Source of the DNA: an uncultured Oscillospiraceae bacterium
GTDB lineage: Bacteria; Bacillota; Clostridia; Oscillospirales; Oscillospiraceae
Assembly (NCBI GenBank): GCA_910588365.1
Contig: CAJUQS010000017.1
Location: 1 to 34,918, forward strand
Length of the DNA stretch: 34,918 nucleotides
Reading direction: 5' to 3'
How positions within the stretch are numbered: the stretch's first letter is position 1; the number at the start of each line of letters is the position of its first letter. Both the position numbers and the translations under genes were made by a program. The notes under the pieces were generated by a model. The model was given only the letters and a program-made list of their open reading frames with translations, ran no database searches and had not been told where the DNA came from. Below, in pieces: positions 6,332 to 15,113 of this stretch.

Positions 6332-9316
6332 TTATTCCGTCCGCAGGGCCACCACAGGGTCCTTCTTGGCGGCCAGCCGGGAGGGAATCAGTCCTGCGAT
6401 GATGGTCAGCAGGGCGCTGATGGCCACCAGCACCACCGCCCCCTGGATGGGCAGGGCCGCCTTGAGCCCGGCAATGCCCGTGGCGCTGTAGAGCACCGCG
6501 TTGATGGGGATGATCAGCAGCAGGGTCACGCCAATGCCAATGAGCCCCGCCCCCAGGCCCACGATGAGGGTCTCGGCGTTGAACACCCGGCTGACGTCCT
6601 TCTTGGACGCGCCCACGGCCCGGAGGATGCCGATCTCCTTGGTCCGCTCCAGTACGGAGATATAGGTGATGATGCCGATCATAATGGAGCTGACCACCAG
6701 GGAGATGGATACAAAGGCGATGAGCAGATAGCTGATGCCGCTGATAATGTCGGTGATGGAGCTCATCAGCAGGGCCACATAGTCGGTGTAGTTGATCTCG
6801 TCCTCGCTGTCCACACCGTCATTGTATTCCGCGATCAGATCCGCGATCTGGTCCTTCTCGGCGAAGGTGGAGGCGTAGATGCTGATGGTGGCCGGGCTCT
6901 CCAGATCCACATATCCCAGCAGATCCAGGTTCTCCTCATAGGTGGAATCGGACCTGGTGGGGGGCATATAGCTGTCGTAGAGGTAGTTGAACTGCCATGC
7001 CTCAAAGGGTTCGGCACGGACCGACATATAGTCGTTCCCCATGGCAACTGACAGCATTACCGCCAGCTGCTCCTGGCTCATGGCCCCCAGCTGGGCCTGG
7101 ACGCCCTGGGCGTACTGCTCCCGCACCTGCTGGGCGATGGCCTCCTCAATCCGGGCGAAAAGGGTTTCGTCGTCCATCTCCGCGATATAGCCGGAGACGG
7201 TGTCCGCGTCCACGCCCATCTCCCCGGCGTACTGCTGAATGATCATCTCCTCAATGGACTGGCGCGTCATGTTTTCCATCTGCTGGGAAACCACGCCCTC
7301 TACGTACTCGTCTGATGGCTGGCCCATGACATCCATGTAAGCGGCGGCCTTCTCCCCGTCGGAGAGGGTTTGCAGGTGCTCCCTGATGGCCTCCTCCTTC
7401 TGCCGGTCCGTAAGCTCCACATCGTCCTCCCTGGGGAAGGGCAGGCCGGAGATGATGTCTGTGTCCCTGTCCGCCATCTGCTCCTGGACAATGTCCATGT
7501 CCTCTGTGGCCTCAATGGCCCAGGCGGTCAGCGCGCTGGTGTAGCCGATGGCGCCGGTGACCATGCCGGTGGTGGCCTCCTCGCTGGGCCGGGCCACGCC
7601 CACCACCTTCAGCCGGGTGCCCACCTCGCCGCTGTTGTAGAGGAAATCCATGCCCGTGTCCGTGGCGGACATGTCGGTATAGGTGCCCGACTTCTCGTCA
7701 TACTGGTAGCGCTCCGCCGGCAGCAGCAGCTTGAAGGTCATATCGCACAGCTCCTCGTAGCTCCAGCTGCGCTGCTCCGCCTCCAGGGTCTCCCCCTTCA
7801 TGGCGGAGTTGAGGCTGTCGGTCATGTGGCTGGAGGTCATCAGACCCAGGGAGTAGAGCATCAGGTCGGAAATTTCGTTGTTTTCGTTTACAAATAGGAT
7901 TACTTCGTCATAATTCTCCGGCCAGGCGCCGTAGAGCAGGTCGTACTGGCTCTTCACCTGCCCCCCCACGGCCTCGCCGCCCTCGCCGGGCAGCAGCTCC
8001 TCCCACACGTTCATCTGCTGGTACATGCCGCCCATGGTGTCGAAGTAGGAGGAGTAGTCCCCGCCGTACATGGTGCTCATGGCGGTCTGCATCAGCTCCA
8101 TCACGTCGCTTTTGACAATGGCACCGTCCTCGTCCTCGGTGTAGATATCAAAGCTGAGGTCGTAGCCGTACTGCACCGCGGCCAGCTCCGTGATGCCGCC
8201 GCCCCCCTGGTCCAGCCAGGTCTTGAAGGGCCGGAGGTTGTTGGTCTGGGTCTCGGCGTTGATCATGGAGTTGAGCATATCGTACATGACCGTGGAGGAG
8301 TAGACCTTGTCCCGGCCGTGGGACTCCCCGCCGGCTCCGCCGTGAGCCCCCATGAGGGTGGTGAGCATATCCGACATGTCGGTAGTCTCCGCCTGGATGG
8401 TGATGGGGTAGCTGGAGAGGGTCTCCTCCTGGACCTGCTCGATGTAGGTGTTGATACCGGCGGAGAGGGAGAGAATGAGGGCGATGCCAATGATGCCGAT
8501 GGACCCGGCGAAGCTGGTCAGCAGGGTGCGGCCCTTCTTGGTCATCAGGTTGTTGAGGGACAGGGCGAAGGCGGTGAAAAAGCTCATGGAGGGCTTCTTC
8601 ATTCCCGCCGCCCCCTGGACCGGCTTCTCCTGGACGCCGTCATAGGGGGCGGAGTCGTCCACCACCCGTCCGTCCAGAAGGCGGATGGTCCGGGTGGCGT
8701 ATTTTTCCGCAAGCTCCGGGTTATGGGTGACCATGATGACCAGCTTCTCCCCCGCAATTTCCGCCAGCAGGTCCATCACCTGCACGCTGGTCTCACTGTC
8801 CAGGGCACCGGTGGGCTCGTCGGCCAGGAGGATATCCGGGTCGTTGACCAGGGCCCGGGCGATGGCCACCCGCTGCATCTGGCCGCCGGAGAGCTGGTTG
8901 GGCCGCTTGTGGATCTGGCTCTCCAGCCCCACCTTCTTCAGGGCCTCGGCGGCCCGGCGGCGGCGCTCGGCCTTGCTCACCCCGGACAGGGTCAGCGCCA
9001 GCTCCACATTGGAGAGCACCGACTGGTGGGGGATGAGGTTGTAGCTCTGGAAGACAAAGCCGATGGAGTGGTTGCGGTAGGCGTCCCAGTCCCGGTCCCG
9101 GAACTCCTTGGTGGAGCGGCCGTTGATGGCCAGATCGCCGCTGGTGTACTGGTCCAGCCCGCCGATGATGTTCAGCAGGGTGGTCTTGCCGCAGCCGGAG
9201 TGGCCCAGGATGGCCACAAACTCGTTTTCCCGGAAGCTGAGGCTCACCCCCCGCAGGGCGGTGACATCCTCCCCGGCGGTCTTGTAGAGCTTGACGATGT
9301 TGTCTAATTTCAGCAT
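6332..9316 (-). CDS. MacB-like ABC exporter, ATPase and FtsX-type permease in one chain
   Basis: 994 residues, starting at an ATG with AGGAGA seven bases upstream. Residues 1-225 are an ABC ATPase of the LolD/MacB class: Walker A GHSGCGKTT at 38-46, signature LSGGQ near 142, Walker B ILLADEP near 162 and the switch histidine in VTHNPE. A first transmembrane helix follows near 260-290 (SIGIIGIALILSLSAG). A very long extracytoplasmic part (~290-845) comes next, and then three helices with the FtsX signature (ERTKEIGILRAVGASKKDV) at the C-terminus. Two chains would form the exporter. Family roles include export of peptides, lipoproteins or antimicrobials by mechanotransmission; the substrate here is unknown. 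The extracytoplasmic part, at about 550 residues, is far larger than MacB's. It starts 10 bases after the TetR gene and is almost certainly cotranscribed with and controlled by that regulator. Confidence 0.88.
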   Translation of the reverse strand: MLKLDNIVKLYKTAGEDVTALRGVSLSFRENEFVAILGHSGCGKTTLLNIIGGLDQYTSGDLAINGRSTKEFRDRDWDAYRNHSIGFVFQSYNLIPHQSVLSNVELALTLSGVSKAERRRRAAEALKKVGLESQIHKRPNQLSGGQMQRVAIARALVNDPDILLADEPTGALDSETSVQVMDLLAEIAGEKLVIMVTHNPELAEKYATRTIRLLDGRVVDDSAPYDGVQEKPVQGAAGMKKPSMSFFTAFALSLNNLMTKKGRTLLTSFAGSIGIIGIALILSLSAGINTYIEQVQEETLSSYPITIQAETTDMSDMLTTLMGAHGGAGGESHGRDKVYSSTVMYDMLNSMINAETQTNNLRPFKTWLDQGGGGITELAAVQYGYDLSFDIYTEDEDGAIVKSDVMELMQTAMSTMYGGDYSSYFDTMGGMYQQMNVWEELLPGEGGEAVGGQVKSQYDLLYGAWPENYDEVILFVNENNEISDLMLYSLGLMTSSHMTDSLNSAMKGETLEAEQRSWSYEELCDMTFKLLLPAERYQYDEKSGTYTDMSATDTGMDFLYNSGEVGTRLKVVGVARPSEEATTGMVTGAIGYTSALTAWAIEATEDMDIVQEQMADRDTDIISGLPFPREDDVELTDRQKEEAIREHLQTLSDGEKAAAYMDVMGQPSDEYVEGVVSQQMENMTRQSIEEMIIQQYAGEMGVDADTVSGYIAEMDDETLFARIEEAIAQQVREQYAQGVQAQLGAMSQEQLAVMLSVAMGNDYMSVRAEPFEAWQFNYLYDSYMPPTRSDSTYEENLDLLGYVDLESPATISIYASTFAEKDQIADLIAEYNDGVDSEDEINYTDYVALLMSSITDIISGISYLLIAFVSISLVVSSIMIGIITYISVLERTKEIGILRAVGASKKDVSRVFNAETLIVGLGAGLIGIGVTLLLIIPINAVLYSATGIAGLKAALPIQGAVVLVAISALLTIIAGLIPSRLAAKKDPVVALRTE

Positions 9317-9326
9317 AGAACGTCTC

Positions 9327-9938
9327 CTATTTCAATGGTTCCTCGGGTTCCAGCCCCCGGCGGATGAGGGCGATCTTCAAAGCCAGACGCCTGCGGCTCT
9401 CCCGGGGCTCCAGCTTGCCGCAGCAGGCGGCCATGAGGGCCTGCCCGGCGGCGGAGATGAGCAGATCCAGCAGGGCCATCCGCTCGTCCACACCGTCCAG
9501 AGCCAGCCCGCTCCAGTCCGCCGCCGTCAGCACCAGTGCCATCATGTCCGACAGGGACAGCAGCTGCCCCGCGTCCATCCCCACGTTCTGCCGCAGGATG
9601 CCCAGAAAGAGGGAAAACTCGTCCCTTCGCTCCTGAATGTAGGACAGCACCAGATCGTAGAGGGCCAGGGGCAGATCCAGCGGCTTTCCGCCGCAGCGCT
9701 CCAGGCCGAGGCGGAAGGCATCCTCCAGCTGCCGGTCATAACAGCGCAGCACATGGCGGAACAGGTCCGATTTGTCCGCGAAGTACTGGTAAAAGCTGCC
9801 CCGGGGGATCTCCGCCGCCTGGATGATGCGGTTGATGGACACCTCGCCGCAGGGCTTCCGGGCGAATTCCGCCACAGCCGCGCGCAGCAACTTTTCCCGC
9901 TTGGGCGGGGGAAGGTTGAAAAACGTGATCGTGGGCAT
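9327..9938 (-). CDS. TetR/AcrR-family transcriptional regulator
   Basis: 203 residues from the ATG at 9938, which has a full AGGAGG six bases upstream; the frame is open further upstream but runs through the promoter. The N-terminal domain has the TetR helix-turn-helix: KREKLLRAAVAEFARK, then SINRIIQAAEIPRGSFYQYFADK at about residues 33-55. The C-terminal ligand-binding part is variable, as usual. It is first in an operon with the ABC exporter. A palindrome sits between the -35 and -10 of its own promoter, so it most likely represses itself and the exporter until an inducer binds. The inducer is unknown. Confidence 0.92.
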   Translation of the reverse strand: MPTITFFNLPPPKREKLLRAAVAEFARKPCGEVSINRIIQAAEIPRGSFYQYFADKSDLFRHVLRCYDRQLEDAFRLGLERCGGKPLDLPLALYDLVLSYIQERRDEFSLFLGILRQNVGMDAGQLLSLSDMMALVLTAADWSGLALDGVDERMALLDLLISAAGQALMAACCGKLEPRESRRRLALKIALIRRGLEPEEPLK

Positions 9939-9966
9939 GATGCGCCTCCTCTTGTGACCGCCGCCT

Positions 9967-9995
9967 ATCATACATGACAGGTTGTCACATGTCAA
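9967..9995 (-). promoter_or_regulatory. Promoter with embedded TetR operator
   Basis: On the minus strand TTGACA (9995-9990) and TATGAT (9972-9967) are separated by 17 bases. The spacer contains TGACA-ACC-TGTCA, an inverted repeat that extends imperfectly outward (ACATG on one side, ATGT on the other). An operator placed between the hexamers would block polymerase directly. Confidence 0.75.
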
Positions 9996-10049
9996 GGGAC
10001 GGCGGCCGGATTTTACAGACCGTTCATAAACCGGGCGGGCCCGGAAAAC

Positions 10050-10103
10050 AGCCGCTCCCCCTGGCGGCAACCGGCGGAACCGGCCGTCACAGGTGGAGCG
10101 GCT
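10050..10103. repeat. Inverted repeat between TetR promoter and EamA gene
   Basis: AGCCGCTCC at 10050-10058 is repeated inverted as GGAGCGGCT at 10095-10103, with further GC-rich complementarity inside. It lies just after the EamA stop on the minus strand and may be its terminator, but no T-run follows. Confidence 0.35.
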
Positions 10104-10139
10104 ATATTGGCCGGAGCGGCATTCCGGCGGGGCGGGGCG

Positions 10140-11009
10140 TCAGCGCAGGATATAGATGGAGGCCAGGATGCAGCCCAGCCCCAGGAGAACCCCCAGGCTC
10201 ATTGGCTCGCCGAAGGCCAGTATGCCCGCCAGGGCCGCCACCACGGGCTCCATGCTGGCCATGATGGCCGCCTTTCCGCTCTCCACATGGACCAGGCCCC
10301 TGGTGTACAGGAGGTAGGGGAGCACCGTGGCCACCGCCACAAGGCCCAGGGCCATCCACGCCAGCCGGCCGTCCCCCGCCAGGGCGGAGGCCACGCGCAC
10401 CGGATTGGCGAGAAAGAGGGAGCCCAGCCCTGCGAAAACGAAGGTGTAGAAGGTGACGGTCATGGGCTGGCAGCGGGCCAGGGCGTACCGGCCGAAGATG
10501 GAGTACATGGCGTAGAAGAACCCGCTGCCCAGGCCCAGCAGAAAGCCCGGGAGCGTCACCGAGGCGCCGCCGCTCCAGATGCCGCTGACAAAGGAGCAGC
10601 CCAGAAAGGCCGCCGCCAGGGCCGCCAGCTTCCGCCTGGTGATGGGCTCCTTCCACAAAACGGCGCTGGTCACCACCACGAAGGTGGGGGCGGTGTACAG
10701 CAGGATTGCCGCCACAGCCAGGGAGCACTGCTGCTGACAGGAGAAGTAGAGCAGGGTGAACAGCAGCACACTGACGACCCCGGTGCCGAAAAACCAGGGC
10801 AGGTGCCGCCAGTCTACCTTCAGGGCCTTGCGGTCAAAGCACAGCAGAGCCAGGCCCATCAGGAGCAGGCCGCCCAGGTTGCGGATGAGCACAACGTCCC
10901 TGGGGACCAGTCCGCCGGAGAGCAGACAGCGGTTGAACAGGCCGGTCAGCCCCCAGCAGGCCCCGCTGAGCAGGATGCAGAGGGAGGAGACATACTTTTT
11001 TACAGTCAT
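10140..11009 (-). CDS. EamA/DMT-superfamily membrane transporter
   Basis: 289 residues with about ten hydrophobic helices in two repeats of five, the length and pattern of EamA (DUF6) carriers of the drug/metabolite transporter superfamily. The first repeat starts ILLSGACWGLTGLFNR and includes YTAPTFVVVTSAVLWKEPI; the second contains YAMYSIFGRYAL and the terminal MEPVVAALAGILAFGEP, a typical EamA ending. It would be a cytoplasmic-membrane carrier exporting amino acids, metabolites or drugs; the substrate cannot be predicted. AAGGAAGGGG precedes the ATG by about ten bases. It stands alone between the TetR promoter and the ABC importer operon. Confidence 0.88.
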   Translation of the reverse strand: MTVKKYVSSLCILLSGACWGLTGLFNRCLLSGGLVPRDVVLIRNLGGLLLMGLALLCFDRKALKVDWRHLPWFFGTGVVSVLLFTLLYFSCQQQCSLAVAAILLYTAPTFVVVTSAVLWKEPITRRKLAALAAAFLGCSFVSGIWSGGASVTLPGFLLGLGSGFFYAMYSIFGRYALARCQPMTVTFYTFVFAGLGSLFLANPVRVASALAGDGRLAWMALGLVAVATVLPYLLYTRGLVHVESGKAAIMASMEPVVAALAGILAFGEPMSLGVLLGLGCILASIYILR

Positions 11010-11042
11010 GGAGCGGCACCCCTTCCTTGTGTCGAGACAGAA

Positions 11043-11068
11043 CCGGCACAGCTTTCAAGCTGTGCCGG
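11043..11068. terminator. Hairpin downstream of the ABC importer operon
   Basis: CCGGCACAGCTT and AAGCTGTGCCGG form a perfect 12-bp stem with a two-base tip. It lies 52 bases beyond the last permease stop on the minus strand and upstream of the EamA start. The adjacent AAGTTTCTTTTGAATCTTC is like the tail of the dispersed GCGAAAC repeat seen elsewhere in the window. T-runs are weak on either side. Confidence 0.5.
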
Positions 11069-11120
11069 CAAAGTTTCTTTTGAATCTTCTTTTCTTTCCC
11101 AATAGGAAAGAATGGCGGTC

Positions 11121-12125
11121 TCACCGCTGTCCCTTGTCGTAGGGGATGCCCTCGGCCTTGGGGGCCCGGGACTTCTTGGAGGTGAAGGCCAGCACCACCA
11201 GGGTGATGACGTAGGGCAGCATGTTGTACACATAGGTGCTCACACCGATCTGGGCCAGCAGGAACACGCCGTCGCCGTTGATGTCCAGGGTTCCCGAGCA
11301 GGCGGAGACGCACTTGAGCAGTCCGAAGAGGAATCCCACGACGGCGATGTTCAGCGGCTTCCAGTTGCCGAAGATCATGACAGCCAGCGCCAGGAAGCCG
11401 AAGCCGGCCACATCGCCGTTGGCCGCGCCGTTGGAGGTGGTCAGTGCGTAGATGAACCCGCCGATGCCCGCCAGGGCCCCGGAGATGGAGGTGCCCAGAT
11501 AGCGCATCCTGTAGACGTTGATGCCCACCGAGTCGGCGGCCTGGGGGTGCTCGCCGCAGGCGCGCAGGCGCAGGCCGAACCGGGTCTTGTAGAGGATGAC
11601 GGCCAGCACCACGTAAAGGAGCAGGCCCAGATAGGTGGTCAGGTAGGTCTTGTTGAGCAGCAGGTCCCCGATGAGGCCCAGCTTGGCCTTGCGCTCAAAG
11701 CCGAAGTCCGTCTGGAACAGCATGAACCAGCTGGGGGCGTCGTAGCGCAGGTTCAGGGTGTTCTGCTGGAAGACGATGTTCACCAGGAACAGCACGATGG
11801 CCGGCGCCAGCAGGTTCAGGGCCGTGCCGCCGATGGTCTGGTCCGCCTTCATCTTCACGGCGGAGAAGCTCAGCAGCAGGGAGAACAGGGCGCCCGCCGC
11901 CGCCGTGACCAGCAGCGCCAGAATCAGCAGCCACTGGGCCGCGTCCTCGCTCCAGCCGCCCTCCTGCATGATGCGCACGAACCAGGCCCCCACGAAGGCC
12001 CCGATGATCATAATGCCCTCCAGCGCCAGATTGATGATGCCGCTGCGCTCGGCGAACACGCCGGCCAGAGCCACCAGAATCAGCGGCACCGTGTAAATAA
12101 CCGTCTGCTGCAAAAGAAATGTCAT
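11121..12125 (-). CDS. nupQ: Nucleoside-type ABC transporter permease (NupQ/YufQ-like)
   Basis: 334 residues of the BPD_transp_2 (branched-chain/ribose/nucleoside) permease family. The opening (VPLILVALAGVFAERSGIINLALEGIM) is characteristic of the second permease of BmpA-type purine nucleoside importers such as B. subtilis NupQ. About nine membrane helices can be seen, with the EAA-like cytoplasmic stretch near GLRLRACGEHPQAADSVG. Its ATG overlaps the stop of the preceding permease gene by four bases (ATGA-type), so the two are translationally coupled. It forms a hetero-dimeric channel with the upstream permease and is energised by the ATPase encoded first in the operon. Guanosine or other nucleosides are the likely cargo by family; not proven here. 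Confidence 0.85.
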   Translation of the reverse strand: MTFLLQQTVIYTVPLILVALAGVFAERSGIINLALEGIMIIGAFVGAWFVRIMQEGGWSEDAAQWLLILALLVTAAAGALFSLLLSFSAVKMKADQTIGGTALNLLAPAIVLFLVNIVFQQNTLNLRYDAPSWFMLFQTDFGFERKAKLGLIGDLLLNKTYLTTYLGLLLYVVLAVILYKTRFGLRLRACGEHPQAADSVGINVYRMRYLGTSISGALAGIGGFIYALTTSNGAANGDVAGFGFLALAVMIFGNWKPLNIAVVGFLFGLLKCVSACSGTLDINGDGVFLLAQIGVSTYVYNMLPYVITLVVLAFTSKKSRAPKAEGIPYDKGQR

Positions 12126-13348
12126 GGCTTCTTCGTCCCCTTTCCTGCCGTCTCCGCCGCCGGGGCGGGCGCGTCCCCGCTCCTGCCGGGGGCGGTCTTC
12201 TTCTTGTCCATCAGGCCCTTGAAGAACAGGGTGAAGGCGCTGAGGTAGACGATGACCGCGATGATGATGTTGGCGATATACTCGTTATAGGCCGTAAAGG
12301 TGCTCAGCTGGCTGCCGGAGATGGTCAGATAGGCCATGAACATACCGGAGAAGATGCACCCGATGGGGCTGCAGCTGGCCAGCAGGGCCACGGGGATGCC
12401 GTTGAAGCCGGTGGCGGGCAGGGTCATGGAGGTGTGCCAGTAGAACTCCACGTCCCCTTGCAGGAAGTACAGGGCCGCGCCCGCGGCGGAGAGTCCGCCG
12501 GCAATGGCCATGGAGAGCACGATGTTGCGCTTTTCGTTCATGCCCGCGTACCGGGCGGCGTTCTTGTTGCTGCCGCAGGCCCGCAGCTCATAGCCGAAGG
12601 TGGTCTTGTTGATGACCACGTAGGCCGCCGCGGCGAAGAGGATGGCGATGAGGATGCCGGCGTTGGCGTTGCCCCCGCCGAAGTCCAGGCCCAGCTTGGC
12701 GGTGGCCACGCCGTTGGTGGAGGTCTTGAGGGTGTAGCCGGTCTTGCCGAAGTCCACGTTGTTGATGAACCGGCTGCCGTCAAAGAGCAGGGTCACCAGG
12801 TTGGCGGCAATCCAGTTGGTCATGATGGAGGTAATGACCTCGTTGACGTTGAGGTACGCCTTGAAGAGGCCGGGGATGCAGCCCCACAGGGCCCCGGCGG
12901 CGATGGCGGCCAGGAAAGCCAGCAGCCACACCAGAAACGCGGGGACCGCGCCGGTGTCCATGGACAGGGCCACGATGATGGAGGCGGCGGTGCCCATGAG
13001 GTACTGGCCCGGCGCGCCGATGTTGAAAAGGCCCGTCTTGTAGGCCAGGGCCACCGAGAGGCCGGTCATGATGAGGGGGGTCGCCCGGAAGAGCATGTCG
13101 CCCACCAGCCGGGCATTGAAGCCGAAGGTGAGGGCGGAGCCGGCGTCGTAGTTCCGGCCCGTGTTGAATACGCCGGCCAGCACGATGCGGAAGCCCTCCC
13201 AGGCGGAGCCGAGGGGCATCTTCAGCGCCAGCGCCACGACGAACAGCAGCACGCCGCCGAAGATCACGCCCATGAGGATGGACAGCAGGGAGGCGGCCAC
13301 GGTCTTGGTGCCGTCGTTCCAGAGCGTCAGGTTCTTGTCTTTTTTCAT
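12122..13348 (-). CDS. nupP: Nucleoside-type ABC transporter permease (NupP/YufP-like)
   Basis: 408 residues of the same permease family as the following gene but longer, as NupP is compared with NupQ. Landmarks are the sequence around TPLIMTGLSVALAYKTGLFNIGAPGQ, which is diagnostic of the first permease of nucleoside importers, and GYELRACGSNKNAARYAGM, the ATPase-contact loop. The C-terminus is a proline/alanine-rich tail beyond the last helix. The ATG overlaps the end of the ATPase gene by four bases. With NupQ it forms the membrane channel. Confidence 0.86.
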   Translation of the reverse strand: MKKDKNLTLWNDGTKTVAASLLSILMGVIFGGVLLFVVALALKMPLGSAWEGFRIVLAGVFNTGRNYDAGSALTFGFNARLVGDMLFRATPLIMTGLSVALAYKTGLFNIGAPGQYLMGTAASIIVALSMDTGAVPAFLVWLLAFLAAIAAGALWGCIPGLFKAYLNVNEVITSIMTNWIAANLVTLLFDGSRFINNVDFGKTGYTLKTSTNGVATAKLGLDFGGGNANAGILIAILFAAAAYVVINKTTFGYELRACGSNKNAARYAGMNEKRNIVLSMAIAGGLSAAGAALYFLQGDVEFYWHTSMTLPATGFNGIPVALLASCSPIGCIFSGMFMAYLTISGSQLSTFTAYNEYIANIIIAVIVYLSAFTLFFKGLMDKKKTAPGRSGDAPAPAAETAGKGTKKP

Positions 13349-14895
13349 GATGCGGCAGCCTCCTTTCCGCCCGCGTTGCGCTTGGCGCCGGCCATGTACA
13401 GGCCCAGCTCCTCCACGGTGGTGGTCTTGGGGTCCAGCTCGCCCACGATCTCGCCCTCGTACATGACGAGGATCCGGTCGGAGAGGTTCATCACCTCGTC
13501 CAGCTCCAGACTCACCAGCAGCACCGCCTTGCCCAGGTCCCGCTGCTCCACGATCTGGCTGTGGATGTACTCAATGGCGCCCACGTCCAGTCCTCTGGTG
13601 GGCTGGACCGCCACCAGCAGATCCGCGTTCATATCGACCTCCCGGGCGATAATCGCCTTCTGCTGGTTGCCGCCGGACATGGAGCGCACCGGGGTGACGG
13701 GGCCCTGGCCGGAGCGGATGTCGAACTTCTCGATCATCTCCTCGGCGTAGGCGCGGATGGGCTCGCGCTGGATAAAGCCGCCCTTCTGGAAGCGGGGATC
13801 CATGTACCGCTGAAGGACCAGGTTGTCCTCCAGGGGGAAGTCCAGCACCAACCCGTGCTTGTGCCGGTCCTCGGGGATGTGGCTCATGCCGGTCTCGGCC
13901 CGCTGGCGGATGGAGCAGTGGGTCACGTCCTTGCCGCACAGCTCGATCTTCCCGGCGGAGGACTTCTCCAGGCCGGAGAGGGCGTAGACGAACTCGGTCT
14001 GGCCGTTGCCGTCAATACCGGCGATGCAGACAATCTCCCCCCGCCGCACCTGGAAGGACACGTTCTTGACAGCGTTGTTGTGGTGGACCCTGCTGGGCAC
14101 GGTGAGGCCGGAGACCTTCAGCACCGTCTCGCCCGGCTGGGCGGGGGCCTTGTCCACGGCGAACTTCACGTCCCGGCCCACCATCATGCGGCTGAGCTCC
14201 TCCTTGGTGGTGCCCTTGATGTCCACGGTGCCGATGTAGCGGCCCTTGCGCAGCACGCTGCACCGGTCGCAGACCTCCATGATTTCGTTGAGCTTGTGGG
14301 TGATGAAGAGGATGGACTTCCCCTCCGCCGCCAGGCTCTTCATGATCTGCATCAGCTCGTGGATCTCCTGGGGCGTGAGCACGGCGGTGGGCTCGTCGAA
14401 GATCAGGATCTCGTTCTCCCGGTAGAGCATCTTCAAAATTTCCGTGCGCTGCTGCATACCCACGGTGATGTCCTCCACCAGGGCGTCCGGATCCACCAGC
14501 AGCCCGTACTTCTCCGAGAGCTCCACCACCCGCTTTCTGGCCTCCTTCTTCTGCAGGAAGCCGAACCTGTTGGGCTCCACGCCCAAAATGATGTTGTCCA
14601 GCACGGTGAAGCACTCCACCAGCTTGAAGTGCTGGTGGACCATGCCGATATGCAGGGCGTTGGCGTCGTTGGGGTCCCGGATCTCCACCTTTTTCCCATC
14701 CATGTGAATTTCGCCCTGCTCCGGCTGGTACAGGCCGAACAGCACGCTCATCAGCGTGGACTTTCCCGCTCCGTTCTCCCCCAGCAGGGCGTGAATCTCT
14801 CCCCGCCGCAGCTGGAGAGTGATGTTGTCATTGGCCACAATGCCCGGAAAAACCTTGGTGATATTCAGCATTTCTACAACGTAGTTTTCTGACAC
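13345..14895 (-). CDS. nupO: Nucleoside-type ABC importer ATPase with two nucleotide-binding domains (NupO/YufO-like)
   Basis: 516 residues with two ABC domains in tandem, as in sugar and nucleoside importers of the RbsA/NupO type. The first domain has Walker A GENGAGKST near residue 40 and Walker B ILIFDEPTAVLTPQE near 160. The second has the degenerate P-loop GIDGNGQTE near 290 and signature MSGGNQQK near 400, the usual asymmetric arrangement. The GTG start at 14895 has GGGGGAGA seven bases upstream and is preceded by a good promoter. First gene of a three-gene operon with two permeases; the expected lipoprotein receptor (BmpA/NupN) is not in the window, so it is probably encoded elsewhere. 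No riboswitch fits the short leader. Confidence 0.9.
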   Translation of the reverse strand: MSENYVVEMLNITKVFPGIVANDNITLQLRRGEIHALLGENGAGKSTLMSVLFGLYQPEQGEIHMDGKKVEIRDPNDANALHIGMVHQHFKLVECFTVLDNIILGVEPNRFGFLQKKEARKRVVELSEKYGLLVDPDALVEDITVGMQQRTEILKMLYRENEILIFDEPTAVLTPQEIHELMQIMKSLAAEGKSILFITHKLNEIMEVCDRCSVLRKGRYIGTVDIKGTTKEELSRMMVGRDVKFAVDKAPAQPGETVLKVSGLTVPSRVHHNNAVKNVSFQVRRGEIVCIAGIDGNGQTEFVYALSGLEKSSAGKIELCGKDVTHCSIRQRAETGMSHIPEDRHKHGLVLDFPLEDNLVLQRYMDPRFQKGGFIQREPIRAYAEEMIEKFDIRSGQGPVTPVRSMSGGNQQKAIIAREVDMNADLLVAVQPTRGLDVGAIEYIHSQIVEQRDLGKAVLLVSLELDEVMNLSDRILVMYEGEIVGELDPKTTTVEELGLYMAGAKRNAGGKEAAAS

Positions 14896-14940
14896 GCGAT
14901 TGTCTCCCCCTTTCTAACTGCTCCATAGGAATAGGATTAT

Positions 14941-14969
14941 ATTATAAATGATTTTTAGGAGACATGCAA
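14941..14969 (-). promoter_or_regulatory. Promoter of the nucleoside ABC operon
   Basis: On the minus strand TTGCAT (14969-14964), 17 bases, TATAAT (14946-14941). The start of transcription would be near 14934, giving a leader of about 40 bases, too short for a purine riboswitch. Confidence 0.7.
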
Positions 14970-14989
14970 GACTTTTGTCAAAATAGCAC

Positions 14990-15069
14990 AAAAAAGCCGG
15001 GGAGAATTTCCCGCCGCCCCGCCGAGGGAATCGGAACGGGCCCCGGGCGGTATGGTTCCGCCGGGGCCC
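14990..15069 (-). terminator. Terminator region downstream of feoA
   Basis: Two hairpins follow the feoA stop on the minus strand. The first (15069-15038) pairs GGGCCCCGGGCGG with CCGCCGGGGCCC with one bulge. The second is weaker and GC-rich, and is followed by GGCTTTTTTG with the T-run at 14995-14990. Confidence 0.5.
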
Positions 15070-15113
15070 GCGAAGGCCGGAAGGATGTGCGCCGGGGCTG
15101 TTGGCACCGCTTC

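Noticed and set aside
14896..14940. Purine riboswitch in front of the nucleoside importer operon
   Set aside because: The leader from the predicted start to the GTG is only about 40 bases, with no aptamer-like pairing.
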